64,000 nucleotides of DNA from the NCBI RefSeq assembly GCF_003589595.1, contig NW_020654748.1, positions 4,108,017 to 4,172,016 on the forward strand, given 5' to 3'. This stretch comes from Hyposmocoma kahamanoa. Lineage: Eukaryota > Arthropoda > Insecta > Lepidoptera > Cosmopterigidae. A program made the position numbers and the translations under genes. The notes beneath the pieces were generated by a model, which was given only the letters and a program-made list of their open reading frames with translations, did not search any database and had not been told where the DNA came from. Shown one piece after another: positions 54,362-64,000 of the stretch. How positions within the stretch are numbered: position 1 is the first letter of the stretch; every line of letters begins with the position of its first letter.

Positions 54362-56480
54362 AATACTTTATTTGAAATTGCCACCGACAGTCTCATTTTA
54401 CTACGACTACTCAATATCGGACGCAAGACAACTTGAACTTTGGACTCTGTAGCGACTCTTAGCGAATGTTTCTTCAGAGGATCTATAACTAATGTGAAAT
54501 TAAAACGATTGTTTTGGCTAAAAAAACAAACTGCAATGAAATTGAATGCGTCGTTAAAGTACTCTTCTTGTTTAACCTCGAGTTACTTATAAAAATATTA
54601 AAAACCTTGGCCAGCGTTGGATCAAGCTCATTAACATTCAAAGGTACATCGGACACACGAAACTTTTACATCCAATTGCCGCAACGTCTATTAACTTTAA
54701 TGATATTTTATGTAACATGCTGTCTCTAGTGTTGTTTTGACAATATGAAGGTCAATGTTGTGGTAGATGACATATTAAATTTAAAAAAATATGCAACTCG
54801 CTGTTATTATACCGTACAATATGATGTAGTCACTAATTCTTATGCTAGAGGTAGAGATCTCCATTGACATCGTTCTGAAATAACATCGGCTAATTTTATG
54901 TTCTCAAGCTCGCAAAACGTGTAGCGGCAGACAGCTGTGGCACTGTAGCATGACGCGACGCGGCACCACTATTCTCAGAGATTTATTAACCTTTTCACGG
55001 ACTCTATTCAAATAGTACCGCACACAAAAATGTCTGTAATTTTCTTGCTTTGAAAAATTGAATCTTGTCGGTACCTCGTTAAGAGCTCTCATGCCAAAAA
55101 AGTTTTGACGTTGGCTCCGCCCAACTTTGTGAAACAAATATATGCCTGAAGTTCGCGTGACATGCGACAGGAGATGTTGAAATTTGCGCATTAAAAGTAC
55201 CAAATTCGTTTTAGCGGAATAACTCTAAAACTAAAGGGATTAAAAAAAAATCCGTAGTGACAGTTGTCGATCATGCATAAATATAATTGATTGTCTAATT
55301 TTTGTCCTAATAACCTGTAACATTTCGAGGATAAATATAGATAGAGATGGAGGTCATTTCGTGATTTTTATCCATCGAGGAAACTATTGTTTTATATTTC
55401 TGATTAATGTCTATGCTTGAATATATCGTGTAGTTACTCATATAATATTTTATTATTAACTTCAAAGTGGACCCCTCTAAAATCAAATCGAAGATTAGGA
55501 ATTTTTCCTCTGCTCCCTCTTAATACTTCGTTATTGAAAAGCAGTAGGCGGCAACTACATGGAAATCGCAAAGTAAAGCTAGTAGTTTGTTTTTTGAGAC
55601 CCATATAACAAAATAGGTATACACCGTACTATCATTTTATAATATTTAATTTTACGGTGAACGCGGTTACTGTTTATGAACGGATTAAGAAAGGACAATG
55701 ATTTGTCGCGCTGCATACTGTTGCGTAAGCCGAGGGCACAAATTTAATCTTAACACGCGTGAATCAAGATATCGTTGCAAAAGGGGACTATATCTACGTC
55801 TAGACCTAATATTCACAGACGTGAAAATGAGTTGCAGCATTGTTGCAGCCACATAATCGCCAACCGTCGATACTAAAAATATACCGTGTATGATGGCCTT
55901 AAACCTATATTGTTTGTGCCTGTATGTGACATATGTATTTTGATTTATGAATAATTTATCATAATTATGAAACAGTCATCTACGCTATTATTAAAAGTTA
56001 ACGATTGGACTTGGCTAAATTCTGTAGTTAATATTCAATTTAAATTATGTACCTTTGCTTTGGGAATTATAATGAGTTTATTAGTTTGTTTTGAATAATT
56101 TCTTATTGCATTGTTAATTATACATTTTGTTTATAAGTTAGTATGTGTATTGCGACTACATTCTTTGCAATTTAGATTACGAAACCTGGTTTGTGCCTCA
56201 ACCATGAATTTATGGTGTTGATAGTCGATAGTGATTGTATAAAATTTGAATTATTTTTTGTAGAAAATTATAGAGTGCTTTTGGTTCTGGTTTGGGGGCT
56301 CTACTTTGTCGTTAGTTGCTGGAGGCTGAGTAGAAAAATTATACAGAGCTTTTTTCTTTTTTTTTCTTTTTGTGTTCTGTTCAATTTTGCTATACAAAAT
56401 TTGCATTGCTGCTCATTTTTGCTATGGTTATAAATTGATTTTAGCCGACAATATAAATGATAAAACGAAATGGCTATGTC
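54362..56480. other. No gene identified; longest non-repeat open frame here
   Basis: A minus-strand frame at 54904-55203 (99 codons, including GRSQRQNFFGMRAL) lies outside recognised repeats. I see no domain, and its start is only the first ATG. It could be a decayed exon or chance. Confidence 0.3.
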
Positions 56481-56528
56481 AGGAGCGTAGTGTGTCCTTA
56501 GTAATAACTAAGGACACACTATGTTCCT
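56481..56528. repeat. 21-bp inverted repeat (hairpin)
   Basis: AGGAGCGTAGTGTGTCCTTAG pairs with 56508-56528 across the loop TAATAA, with two differences that both remain G-U or A-C type. Confidence 0.8.
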
Positions 56529-57030
56529 ATATATCCGATAGACAATAGTCTATCCCGAGAGATAAAGGCATGACGGTTTTGATATAGATAATATCGCGAT
56601 ACTTTTGCCTCTATTATTATTCTGAAACTGACCTGAAATTATACTGACTAAGAATCAAGATGATGACACTAATACGAGATGATGAAGTTTGTAGTAAATT
56701 GGGAAATTAAGAGCCTATGCACACGGCGTATATTATACGCGCAGCAGGCGCGCTGTAGTGTATCGATTCAAACGCTCGCAAACATCGCGTTGCAAGCAAG
56801 AATAGATCTTTTATTAATCCAAAGCTAGTAAAATTACCTTCGTACATGAAAAGCCGGGTACTTATTAGCGAGTTATAACTGTAACGTGTCAGGTATAGTG
56901 ACGAAGTTCTAGTGTGTATGCGTGAAACAGTCTTCACTCACTAGAATGAGTATCTGTTTATTGTCGGCTTATTGCGAAATTTTTGCCGTGGGGCGACGGC
57001 TTAAGAATACATTGTCGCCTCCCCATACAT

Positions 57031-57430
57031 NNNNNNNNNNNNNNNNNNNNNNNNNNNNNNNNNNNNNNNNNNNNNNNNNNNNNNNNNNNNNNNNNNNNNN
57101 NNNNNNNNNNNNNNNNNNNNNNNNNNNNNNNNNNNNNNNNNNNNNNNNNNNNNNNNNNNNNNNNNNNNNNNNNNNNNNNNNNNNNNNNNNNNNNNNNNNN
57201 NNNNNNNNNNNNNNNNNNNNNNNNNNNNNNNNNNNNNNNNNNNNNNNNNNNNNNNNNNNNNNNNNNNNNNNNNNNNNNNNNNNNNNNNNNNNNNNNNNNN
57301 NNNNNNNNNNNNNNNNNNNNNNNNNNNNNNNNNNNNNNNNNNNNNNNNNNNNNNNNNNNNNNNNNNNNNNNNNNNNNNNNNNNNNNNNNNNNNNNNNNNN
57401 NNNNNNNNNNNNNNNNNNNNNNNNNNNNNN
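57031..57430. other. Assembly gap, 400 N
   Basis: Exactly 400 unknown bases. Confidence 1.
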
Positions 57431-57486
57431 TATGATTTTTGGGATTAAACATGCAACAGCTACGGATACAGGTCGCTAGTGACTAC

Positions 57487-57705
57487 CTGGCTTTAATGTG
57501 CTAGACAATTACACTAATAGCCTGGTCTTAAACTAGGGAATTCCGTGTATTATGAGCACCAGAGCAGCAGAATTGCAACGAGCACTACCTGGAATACCTC
57601 GGCCAGAACCAATATAGAAAAGTTTCCCCTTGTCCTACCGGAAATTGTACCCGGGACCTCCTAGATCACCGTCCTCAGTACAAAGTATTGAGCCATAAGG
57701 GATCA
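57487..57705 (-). mobile_element. SINE-R, diverged copy
   Basis: GTGCTAGACAATTACACTAA, CCTGGTCTTAAACTAGGGAA and the B-box remnant GGTCCCGGGTACAATTTCC on the minus strand. More decayed than the 49725 copy. Confidence 0.7.
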
Positions 57706-57719
57706 TCAATTTCAATACA

Positions 57720-58940
57720 AAATAAAACGTCGCGTCAATACAAAATAATAATTTTCTTATCGAGGGACTAAAACGAGTCAATATGTACCCGAGGGTGTCT
57801 ATTAATCCGAGGGTTTATGTTGGCTGTTAGTCATGATGTGAAAACTTTACTTTTCACTTCGTTTGCGATAAAAAATAAGTCCATAAAAGAAGAAAGAGAA
57901 AAGAAGTTTTAATAAAATGCAATGTTTTTGTTAAAGTTAAATAATTATTGAAACAATTAGAATTATTTTTAATATTATAATTACGGTCCTTTTGGGAAAA
58001 TTAACGCGCAGTAGCTTGTATCTGGGAATTTAGTACGCTGTCGGCTATAGTGCAAAAGTCGGAGATATTGTTGTACAGGTAAATCGAAAATTTGGTACTT
58101 TCTCTCTAAGGATTATATGATGCACTTTACTTCCGCTACGTAAGGCTAATGATAAGGAGCATGAGAAGTGAAAACGCATTTTTATAATAGCGCAAAAATG
58201 TATTATGATAGTTGTGTGTGTTGTAGTAGTGATGTATTACAATAAGTCTGAGAAAAATCTTACGCTATTTAAAATGTAATTAAATAACTTAATGACGATA
58301 TAGTAGTTTTTAAATGACAAATCAGAAATTTCATTATCCAATTTTCAACATTTGTATATATTTTTTGCGACGTTGTATAAATTTTCATTATCACTAAAAT
58401 TGACCCAAATAACTGCCCCGGCGTTTAAACTACTGACCAACTTATTAAACGTAAGTGTGAACGCCCTTGTGATAATTATTAATAAAACATTTTAGCCTAT
58501 TGACTTAATAATTAGTACATGTAAAGAGCTTGGTTTGATTGAAAAAAAAAAAAATCTTTGTATGTGGCTTAATTCCGCAAAAATAGTTTCATTTCTTACA
58601 CGTAAAATATTTATTACAAGAGTTTAATTCACTATCGTGGATATTTATTGTCGTATAATACAACATAATTAGTAATACACGAAAACATGTATAGTATAAT
58701 GTATTGTGCGAGTCGATGAATTCCGTTTAGAAAGGTCGTATAACTTACACAACAGCTAGTTTTAGATTTTGTTTTTGTACCTTTAAACTGCCCTGTCACA
58801 CCGGTGTAAATGTCAGGAAATTGTTACATTATAAATATGCAAAGGTTTTTTAATGGTAAAGAAGATAGCAACCACGGAATAGCTAAAATTTAAAAACTGT
58901 ATGAAGCTAGATTTCAAAGAGATTATACATACATACATAT
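57720..58940. other. No gene; one F fragment
   Basis: AT-rich. 58535-58605 has an F remnant (TTCCGCAAAAATAGTTTCAT). Confidence 0.45.
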
Positions 58941-58943
58941 ATA

Positions 58944-59175
58944 ATGTGAGCATTACTGCTTTCCGGTTTTGAAACGTAAGTGTGCTGGTGAAATCACAGG
59001 CCTGTGGGACTTTTCAACCTTTGTCTAGGGTGATGGGTGCAGAGGCAGTGCACCTCAGATCTTTGCAATTTAGAGTTCTGAATGGCACTGCAACTGTTAT
59101 GGACAGACGTGTCGTTTACCATCAGGCGCACGACTTTTTGGTCCTGTCACTTAGTATGATAAATGAAAAAGTTTG
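58944..59175 (+). mobile_element. SINE-A, 5'-truncated
   Basis: Starts ATGTGAGCATTACTGCTTTC, runs through CAGATCTTTGCAATTTAGAG to GGCGCACGACTTTTTGGTCC. The short frame inside it (58982-59209) is not a gene. Confidence 0.8.
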
Positions 59176-59179
59176 TTCC

Positions 59180-59880
59180 CCACTCGAACTATACGAAGCT
59201 ATACTCTAACCAAATCAATATAGAATGCTTAACAACAAAACGTTGCTAACAAGCGTTGATGGCAGACGTAAAGTACATTTTTTGTCGATGCTCATTATTT
59301 AGGCTTGCTCTGCCCGCGATCTGCTCGCGTAATTGAAATTTAAATAGGTAAGTAGATAATTGGGTTATGTAGGCGTAACACTTACCTTGCTAATTATTAT
59401 AAAGTTTACAAAGTATAAGGAACACGTATGATTAATAAATAAAATAATTAAGAGTTTGATGTCTATTAATTAGTACATACTTTTAGATAGTAATAGTAGA
59501 TGAAAAGAAACAAAATTGTAACATTTTATTTAATATTAATTTACTAAATATTTCTATTGTCATCAATTTCCAATTCCGAACCGATTGAATTACTATTCGA
59601 ATTCGAATGTTTGCAATCTCTTTCTTTAAATAAAAAAATCAATAGGGATGGCACAGTTTTATAAATAGTTAATTATTGGTGTTTTTTATATCGGCCTCAT
59701 ATCACTTAGTAGTCATTTGAACTTTTTATTAGACAAAATTGATCACAGATATGACTTTAAGATTAGTAGTAGCCTAATTGCATTGCGGGGAAAAATATAG
59801 AATTTGTGGTAACTATAAAACAGCCTGAGGTAAAAAACCTAAAAATCATGTGTTTTTGTTTGTTGACATTTATTGAACAT
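59180..59880. other. No gene or repeat recognised
   Basis: AT-rich. Confidence 0.4.
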
Positions 59881-59884
59881 CGAA

Positions 59885-60045
59885 TTTTGGCTAGAGTACA
59901 GATACCACGCAGAGGTCCCAGATTCGATTCCCGGGCCGGGAGAAATGTGTGTATGGCCTACATTTATTTCTCTCGTGAATTTGGGTATAATTTGTGGTTA
60001 TCTATGTGTGCGGGAATTTGTTGAGTGTATGCGTTATTATTATAC
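59885..60045 (+). mobile_element. SINE-B, lacks 5' head
   Basis: Begins at the anticodon-stem region (ATACCACGCAGAGGTCC), B box AGATTCGATTCCC. An internal deletion removes the CCATGGCACCC block before TTGTTGAGTGTATGCG. Confidence 0.8.
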
Positions 60046-60258
60046 AAGCTTGTTATTTCCAATTACATTTGACTTAGCCTTTTTAAAGCCTTTATCAGGT
60101 TGGAATATGTATGCCGAAATCAAATTTTCCCTCACGTATTCACTCTATAGATACGACACGTGTCGTATCCTTATCCTATACCCTACGTATATCTCTAAAA
60201 TTAATGTACTATAAAAAATATATTTAAAAAAAAGTTGGATTCAATGTTGGAATGTCAA

Positions 60259-60380
60259 GTTCTTAGGTTTTGGCAATTGTTATACACTAGAAATTAACCT
60301 TTTTTGGGCTCCTTACAGGTTCACAGGTCCCGTAGTCACTACTGACAACGTTGTTTTGTTTGAAAAAAAAAAAACAAAAA
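60259..60380 (+). mobile_element. Family F, decayed copy
   Basis: CAAGTTCTTAGGTTTTGGCA leads into GGGCTCCTTACAGGTTCACA and a poly-A-like run in place of the second arm. Confidence 0.6.
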
Positions 60381-60384
60381 TACA

Positions 60385-60795
60385 CAAAATCAATGTGCGA
60401 TTTTTTGTGTCATTTGCAACCTTAATTTATAAAACAATTAGTAGAGATTGAAGAAATTTTTCACTTATTTCAAGAAATTCTGTCCATGAGCATAGCGGGT
60501 TCTTTGGCATTTGACAAATTCAGTTACAATGTTTTCACTGACCTTTTCTAATTTTATTCAAACGCGTAGAAGTGAACTTCAAGAAGTTTGAATTAAATTA
60601 AGCTAATTAATATAGAGGTCAATGAAAACAGATGTAGCCGTGTCAAATGATGAAATGATTTATTATTTATAACAAAATCACTTAAGTAATATTAATCGTA
60701 AATAAATTTACGTCGCACACTGCTGGGCGACATTGATTAATTTTTATAAAATTTAATATTTTCTCTAGAAGAGATACTACCATTTAAATAAGAAG
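60385..60795. other. No gene or repeat recognised
   Basis: AT-rich. Confidence 0.4.
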
Positions 60796-60797
60796 GA

Positions 60798-61165
60798 TAT
60801 TTTAAGACTTTTCACTTCGTCCTTTCGTTTGATGGTAAAGTCAAGGTCATCAAGAATTAAAACCTTCAAAGATCCCCATCTTCTTATTGTACCAATAGGA
60901 TACAATATTTTAAGAGCTTTCAGCTCGTAATTTTGTCTAACGACAAAGTCAAGGTCATCAGAGGAAAAAGCATCAAGGACGATCACTCAATGATCAGCCA
61001 TGTTCTTCTTATTGTATCGATGGCGTACAATATTTTAAGAGCTTTCAGCTCGTCCTTTCGTGTAACGACAAAGTCAAGGTCATCAGTGGAAAAAGCATCA
61101 AAGATGATCCCCAAAGATCCCCCATCTTCTTCTTATTGTATCGATGGCATACAATATAATGCTTG
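60798..61165. repeat. Tandem array, units of 108, 125 and 124 bp
   Basis: Units start TATTTTAAGA at 60798, 60906 and 61031, with a last partial at 61155. Conserved: GAGCTTTCAGCTCGT, GACAAAGTCAAGGTCATCA and CTTCTTATTGTATCGATGG. On the minus strand each unit can encode a DDLDF-V-x-R/K-x-x-E-LKALKILY-like peptide, but unit lengths of 125 and 124 break the frame. A related piece occurs at 61407-61440. Confidence 0.8.
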
Positions 61166-61575
61166 CCATCGAGGTGAAAGGATTTGCCAATAAGCCGTAA
61201 GGTATTCGTCGATTGTTGCCCATAGTGCGCCAAATATACAGGAAAGCAATGGTACTTCGTGCTGGGAGGCTCCTTTCGTGCACCCCTCATGGATAACACT
61301 TTTTCTCATTTATAATCCGCCCTTACAGTAGAACTTGGACAGCGTCCTGAGCCGAAATCCGTATCCAGCCAAGCACCCTCATACCCGTTACTAAACATAA
61401 TATAGGGGTTAAGAGTCTTCAGCTCGTCAATGAAGATCAGTAGCTTTTTTATTTGGAATAGTAATTTCGATCGATTCTATTTGGCACCTTCTACACTTGG
61501 GTTTCTGTTAATTGTAGCAGAACCGCGTGCCACTTGAAGCAAGCGTGTTTTTTCTTCTTTTGTATGCTATTAAGT
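61166..61575. other. No gene identified; GC-richer segment
   Basis: 61230-61390 is GC-richer, and short minus frames cover it (61045-61299), but no domain is recognised. It may be a diverged LINE 3' region linked to the tandem array. Confidence 0.35.
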
Positions 61576-61577
61576 AA

Positions 61578-61810
61578 TGGGACGAACGAGTCGTGCGTCT
61601 GGTGGTAAGTGACATACCCTTCAAAGCTTTAAATCGCAAAGATCTTAAGGGCACTGCGATTGCGCCCGTCACCCTGAGACATAAGTTGACAAGTTCCATG
61701 TGCCTGTTTGGACATTACACTCTTCAAAATCGGAACGCAGTAATGCTCACATCGTGGCAAAAATAGGTAAAGTGGTAATACTTCCATGGACGCACTCTTT
61801 CACTAGGAAA
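61578..61810 (-). mobile_element. SINE-A, near full-length
   Basis: Minus strand from GACGAACGAGTCGTGCGTCT to CTTCCATGGACGCACTCTTT, with a small deletion before CACTCTTCAAAATCGG. Confidence 0.82.
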
Positions 61811-61819
61811 ATATGAATC

Positions 61820-62355
61820 TTTAGCTACGTATCATCTAGAAGGAATTGTTTTTACTGTGATGCGGAAATCGTACTGTTTATGTACACGAAATCAACTCCT
61901 ATAATAAACACCTTAAAGCACAGAAAATTTTGTTTCTCAAACTGTGTTTGTGTCTTCAGTGTTTCAGTTTTTTTTTCAATGTGATTAGATCACAGAAACA
62001 GATTTGACCCCGAACTGGTATATTTAGTAGCAGCTCTTTGCAAATTAAGTATCGTTTGCTTGCGATTTGTTGTAGGAGTATTGTACGTAGGTGAGGTTCG
62101 AATGGGTTTAAAAAATATTTGCAGTTGTTTTTAGTTAATGTTTACATTAGACGGTCACGTGCTATATAACACGGTTTTTTTAAAAAAGGCGGTGTGGAAT
62201 TTGACGGCAATGGTGGCCCAACCGTTAGTATTGTGGGCGCTAGAGGAGATCTAGATTTTTTTAACAAACTGCCCGAATTAATTAATCAGTTTGTGGACAA
62301 TACGGATCTATTTTTATATATATATATATCTCGAAAACCAACTTTTTTTAAATAA
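61820..62355. other. No gene; (TA)n at 62316-62330
   Basis: AT-rich; a GCCCAACCG-containing stretch at 62200-62240 matches nothing else. Confidence 0.4.
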
Positions 62356-62359
62356 TATT

Positions 62360-62525
62360 AAGTGACGGGACGAACAAGTCGTGCGTCTGATGGTAAGCGA
62401 CACGCCTATCTATAGCTTTACATCGCAAAGTTCTGAGGGCCACCGCCACTGCGCCCGTCACCCTGAGACACAAAGAAGAAAAATCCCATATGCCTGTAAT
62501 TTCACCGGCGCCGTTACCTTTCATT
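62360..62525 (-). mobile_element. SINE-A, 3' half
   Basis: GACGGGACGAACAAGTCGTG through GCGCCCGTCACCCTGAGACA to TGTAATTTCACCGGCGCC. Confidence 0.8.
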
Positions 62526-62529
62526 CGTG

Positions 62530-63010
62530 CTTTCCGAGGAGTTGCCGCTTACTGATTTTCGATAGAGAAGTATCTGTGAAGTATCAACAACGTACTGACA
62601 AAATTTTATAATTTACATACATATAACATTTTATATAGAATCAATAAGAAATACAATACAACGAGAAAAGTACTGAATTTTTTGTGTACTGTCAATGAAA
62701 GGGTTAAAAACGAAACAAACACTTGTTATTGTACAGTAAACAGCACATCAAGGTATACACTTTAGTTCGAATATTGTCTCTAGTAGAACGGAAAGAGAAT
62801 CGTTAATATGTAGCTTGATGTGGTGCCATGTGTACAACACAGACGGAGTGACAAACAACGGCGAGGTTTTTATAAGCTTAGTGAGTGAACAATTAAAGTA
62901 TTGTGATTGAGTATGCGTTTGGCAGGCGAGGCTGCGCGTGCGCTTTGTGACCCCGTCTCGTGCCTTGGACGTTTTTACGCTTGGACAATGGCCGGGTCAC
63001 CCAGACACTT
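62530..63010. other. No gene recognised
   Basis: 62920-62995 is CpG-richer (GGCTGCGCGTGCGCTTTG). No gene evidence. Confidence 0.4.
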
Positions 63011-63111
63011 GAAGCTTGAGACAGGTTAAGGGTCCTTTAGTTAGACAGGTTAATTAACTGATAGCTATTTGATTTTTTTTGTGCGTGTGATTTCAACTTT
63101 CATTCCTTGTG
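63011..63111 (+). repeat. Family Q repeat, copy 2
   Basis: AGCTTGAGACAGGTTAAGGG to TTTCATTCCTTGTG matches 45532-45634, same orientation. Confidence 0.75.
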
Positions 63112-63175
63112 TTAGACCTGTTAGTAGGTATGTAGTTAGTTGTGTCGTTAGTCCTCTATATGTCTAACTGTTAAT

Positions 63176-63345
63176 TGCCTCCGAAGCCGAACGGTTACCA
63201 TGCTGGACTGCCATGCAGAGGTTCCGGGTTCGATTCCCTTGTCGGGAGAAATATCTGTATGGCCTACATTTATTTCTCTCGTGAGTTTGAGTGTAATGTG
63301 TGGTTGTCTATCCGCGATACAGGATTTCCTTAGTGCAAGGCACAG
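63176..63345 (+). mobile_element. SINE-B with intact tRNA-like head
   Basis: TGCCTCCGAAGCCGAACGG, GACTGCCATGCAGAGG, B box GGTTCGATTCCC, then the normal body; the tail is deleted after CCTTAGTGC. Confidence 0.87.
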
Positions 63346-63349
63346 TATC

Positions 63350-63765
63350 TACAGAGTATAAATTTGTCTTACTTCATTTGTGACTTGTCAAAAAGACAAT
63401 GTGCCAAGCGAAGCTAATAAAAACTGTATGCTGCATTATAATTACCGTTGCGAAAATGATTGACGTGTTAATTGATAAATTTGCTAGCGTGGAAGCGGAA
63501 TTTTATAAAAAGATGCAAAGGTCGTGATGTATTAATGATATTGATAGTTGAAGTTGGCGTTAAGTAATTTTCAAATAAACATGGTTTATTTTGTGGTTTA
63601 TTTCAAAGTCTTGGGTGCGCTGATGTATCAGTCCGAACAATTAATTGCTTATAATTAGAACAATTTACATTGTGTTCATAATTGCAGTATATCAAAAATT
63701 AAAATGTATTTATTACAATACAATCCAAGAAAATACGAGATAATTAATGAAACAAATATTTTTTG
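63350..63765. other. No gene or repeat recognised
   Basis: AT-rich. Confidence 0.4.
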
Positions 63766-63767
63766 AA

Positions 63768-64000
63768 TTCGTCCAGGGAAGTACCCTAGCTAATATGTCA
63801 CCAAGCAGTATAGTGAGCATTACTGCGTTCCAGTTTCGAAGGGTAAGGTTGCTTGCTGGTGATGTTACTTGACTTGTTGTTGACTTGTCAACTTATATCT
63901 CAGGGTGTCAGTGGCTGTGCCCCTTAGATCTTTGTGATTTAAAGCTCTGAGTGGCACTGTAACTGTTATGGACAGGCGTGTCGCTTACCACCAGGTGTTC
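63768..64000 (+). mobile_element. SINE-A, cut by window end
   Basis: TTCGTCCAGGGAAGTACCC onward. A duplicated TTGACTTGT block at about 63870-63890 is unusual. It continues past the last base (GCTTACCACCAGGTGTTC). Confidence 0.82.

Noticed and set aside
54904..55203. 99-codon minus frame as a gene
   Set aside because: Not in a repeat, but no recognisable motif; a frame of this length is expected by chance in 64 kb.
56922..57479. Several 150-185 codon frames
   Set aside because: Same artefact at the second N gap.
60798..61165. CRISPR-like array
   Set aside because: Units of 108-125 bp are alignable over their whole length with no unique spacers, and the DNA is eukaryotic.
63176..63250. Possible functional tRNA-Gly gene
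   Set aside because: The head of SINE-B resembles tRNA-Gly, but the acceptor stem does not pair and the sequence continues into the SINE body. The same holds for the other tRNA-like heads.

Overview
This is eukaryotic, insect-type DNA, most likely from a moth or butterfly. It is AT-rich and has no dense coding. It is filled with short interspersed elements whose sequences look lepidopteran to me: a tRNA-like SINE with the tail motif TGCCCAGCAGTG, tRNA-Gly-like SINE heads, RTE-type LINE ends with a TGATGATG tail, and hAT-type MITEs. This taxonomic call rests on recognised repeat families, not on a gene. I found no intact protein-coding gene, rRNA or functional tRNA. The window reads as an intergenic region or a very long intron. 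Two runs of N, each exactly 400 bases (27117-27516 and 57031-57430), are assembly gaps.

Family names used below are mine. SINE-A: about 270 bp, 16 copies plus fragments, no clear pol III boxes, 3' end ATAAAAAAA. SINE-B: about 200 bp, tRNA-Gly-like head. SINE-D: the lepidopteran type with a TGCCCAGCAGTG tail (Metulj-like). SINE-E, SINE-M and SINE-R: three more tRNA-like families. Family F: an inverted-repeat element with unequal ends and 11-14 bp target duplications, about 17 copies or pieces. Families C, G, I, J, K, L, N, O, P, Q, S and T: other dispersed repeats, mostly MITE-like.

Layout. 1-13 kb: SINE-A, B, D and E copies, three hAT-like MITEs with 8-bp target duplications, and a full F copy. 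13-24 kb: SINE-A/B cluster, F copies, a minisatellite, a palindromised SINE-M, and a three-level nest at 23.7-24.4 kb. 24.8-28 kb: a chimeric SINE, a 936-bp TIR element with a striking TATAAY array, then a gap. 28-37 kb: LINE remnants (28.6, 29.4, 31.1, 34.0 and 36.3 kb), another three-level nest (31.6-32.6 kb), and two inverted copies of family I. 38-49 kb: F copies used as insertion targets, a (TCAAAG)n retro-tail inside SINE-A, a GGGGAGCG TIR element holding an F copy, and a miRNA-like hairpin at 42.97 kb. 49-64 kb: more SINEs, a GC-rich 5'-truncated LINE with a perfect 12-bp target duplication (53.6-54.3 kb), a 108-125 bp tandem array (60.8-61.2 kb), and a SINE-A copy cut by the window edge.

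Nothing suggests that neighbouring features cooperate as a pathway. The interest lies in element structure: family F resembles a non-autonomous Penelope-like element, the TATAAY element has phased subterminal motifs, and several SINEs have been rearranged (head/tail chimera, snap-back palindromes).
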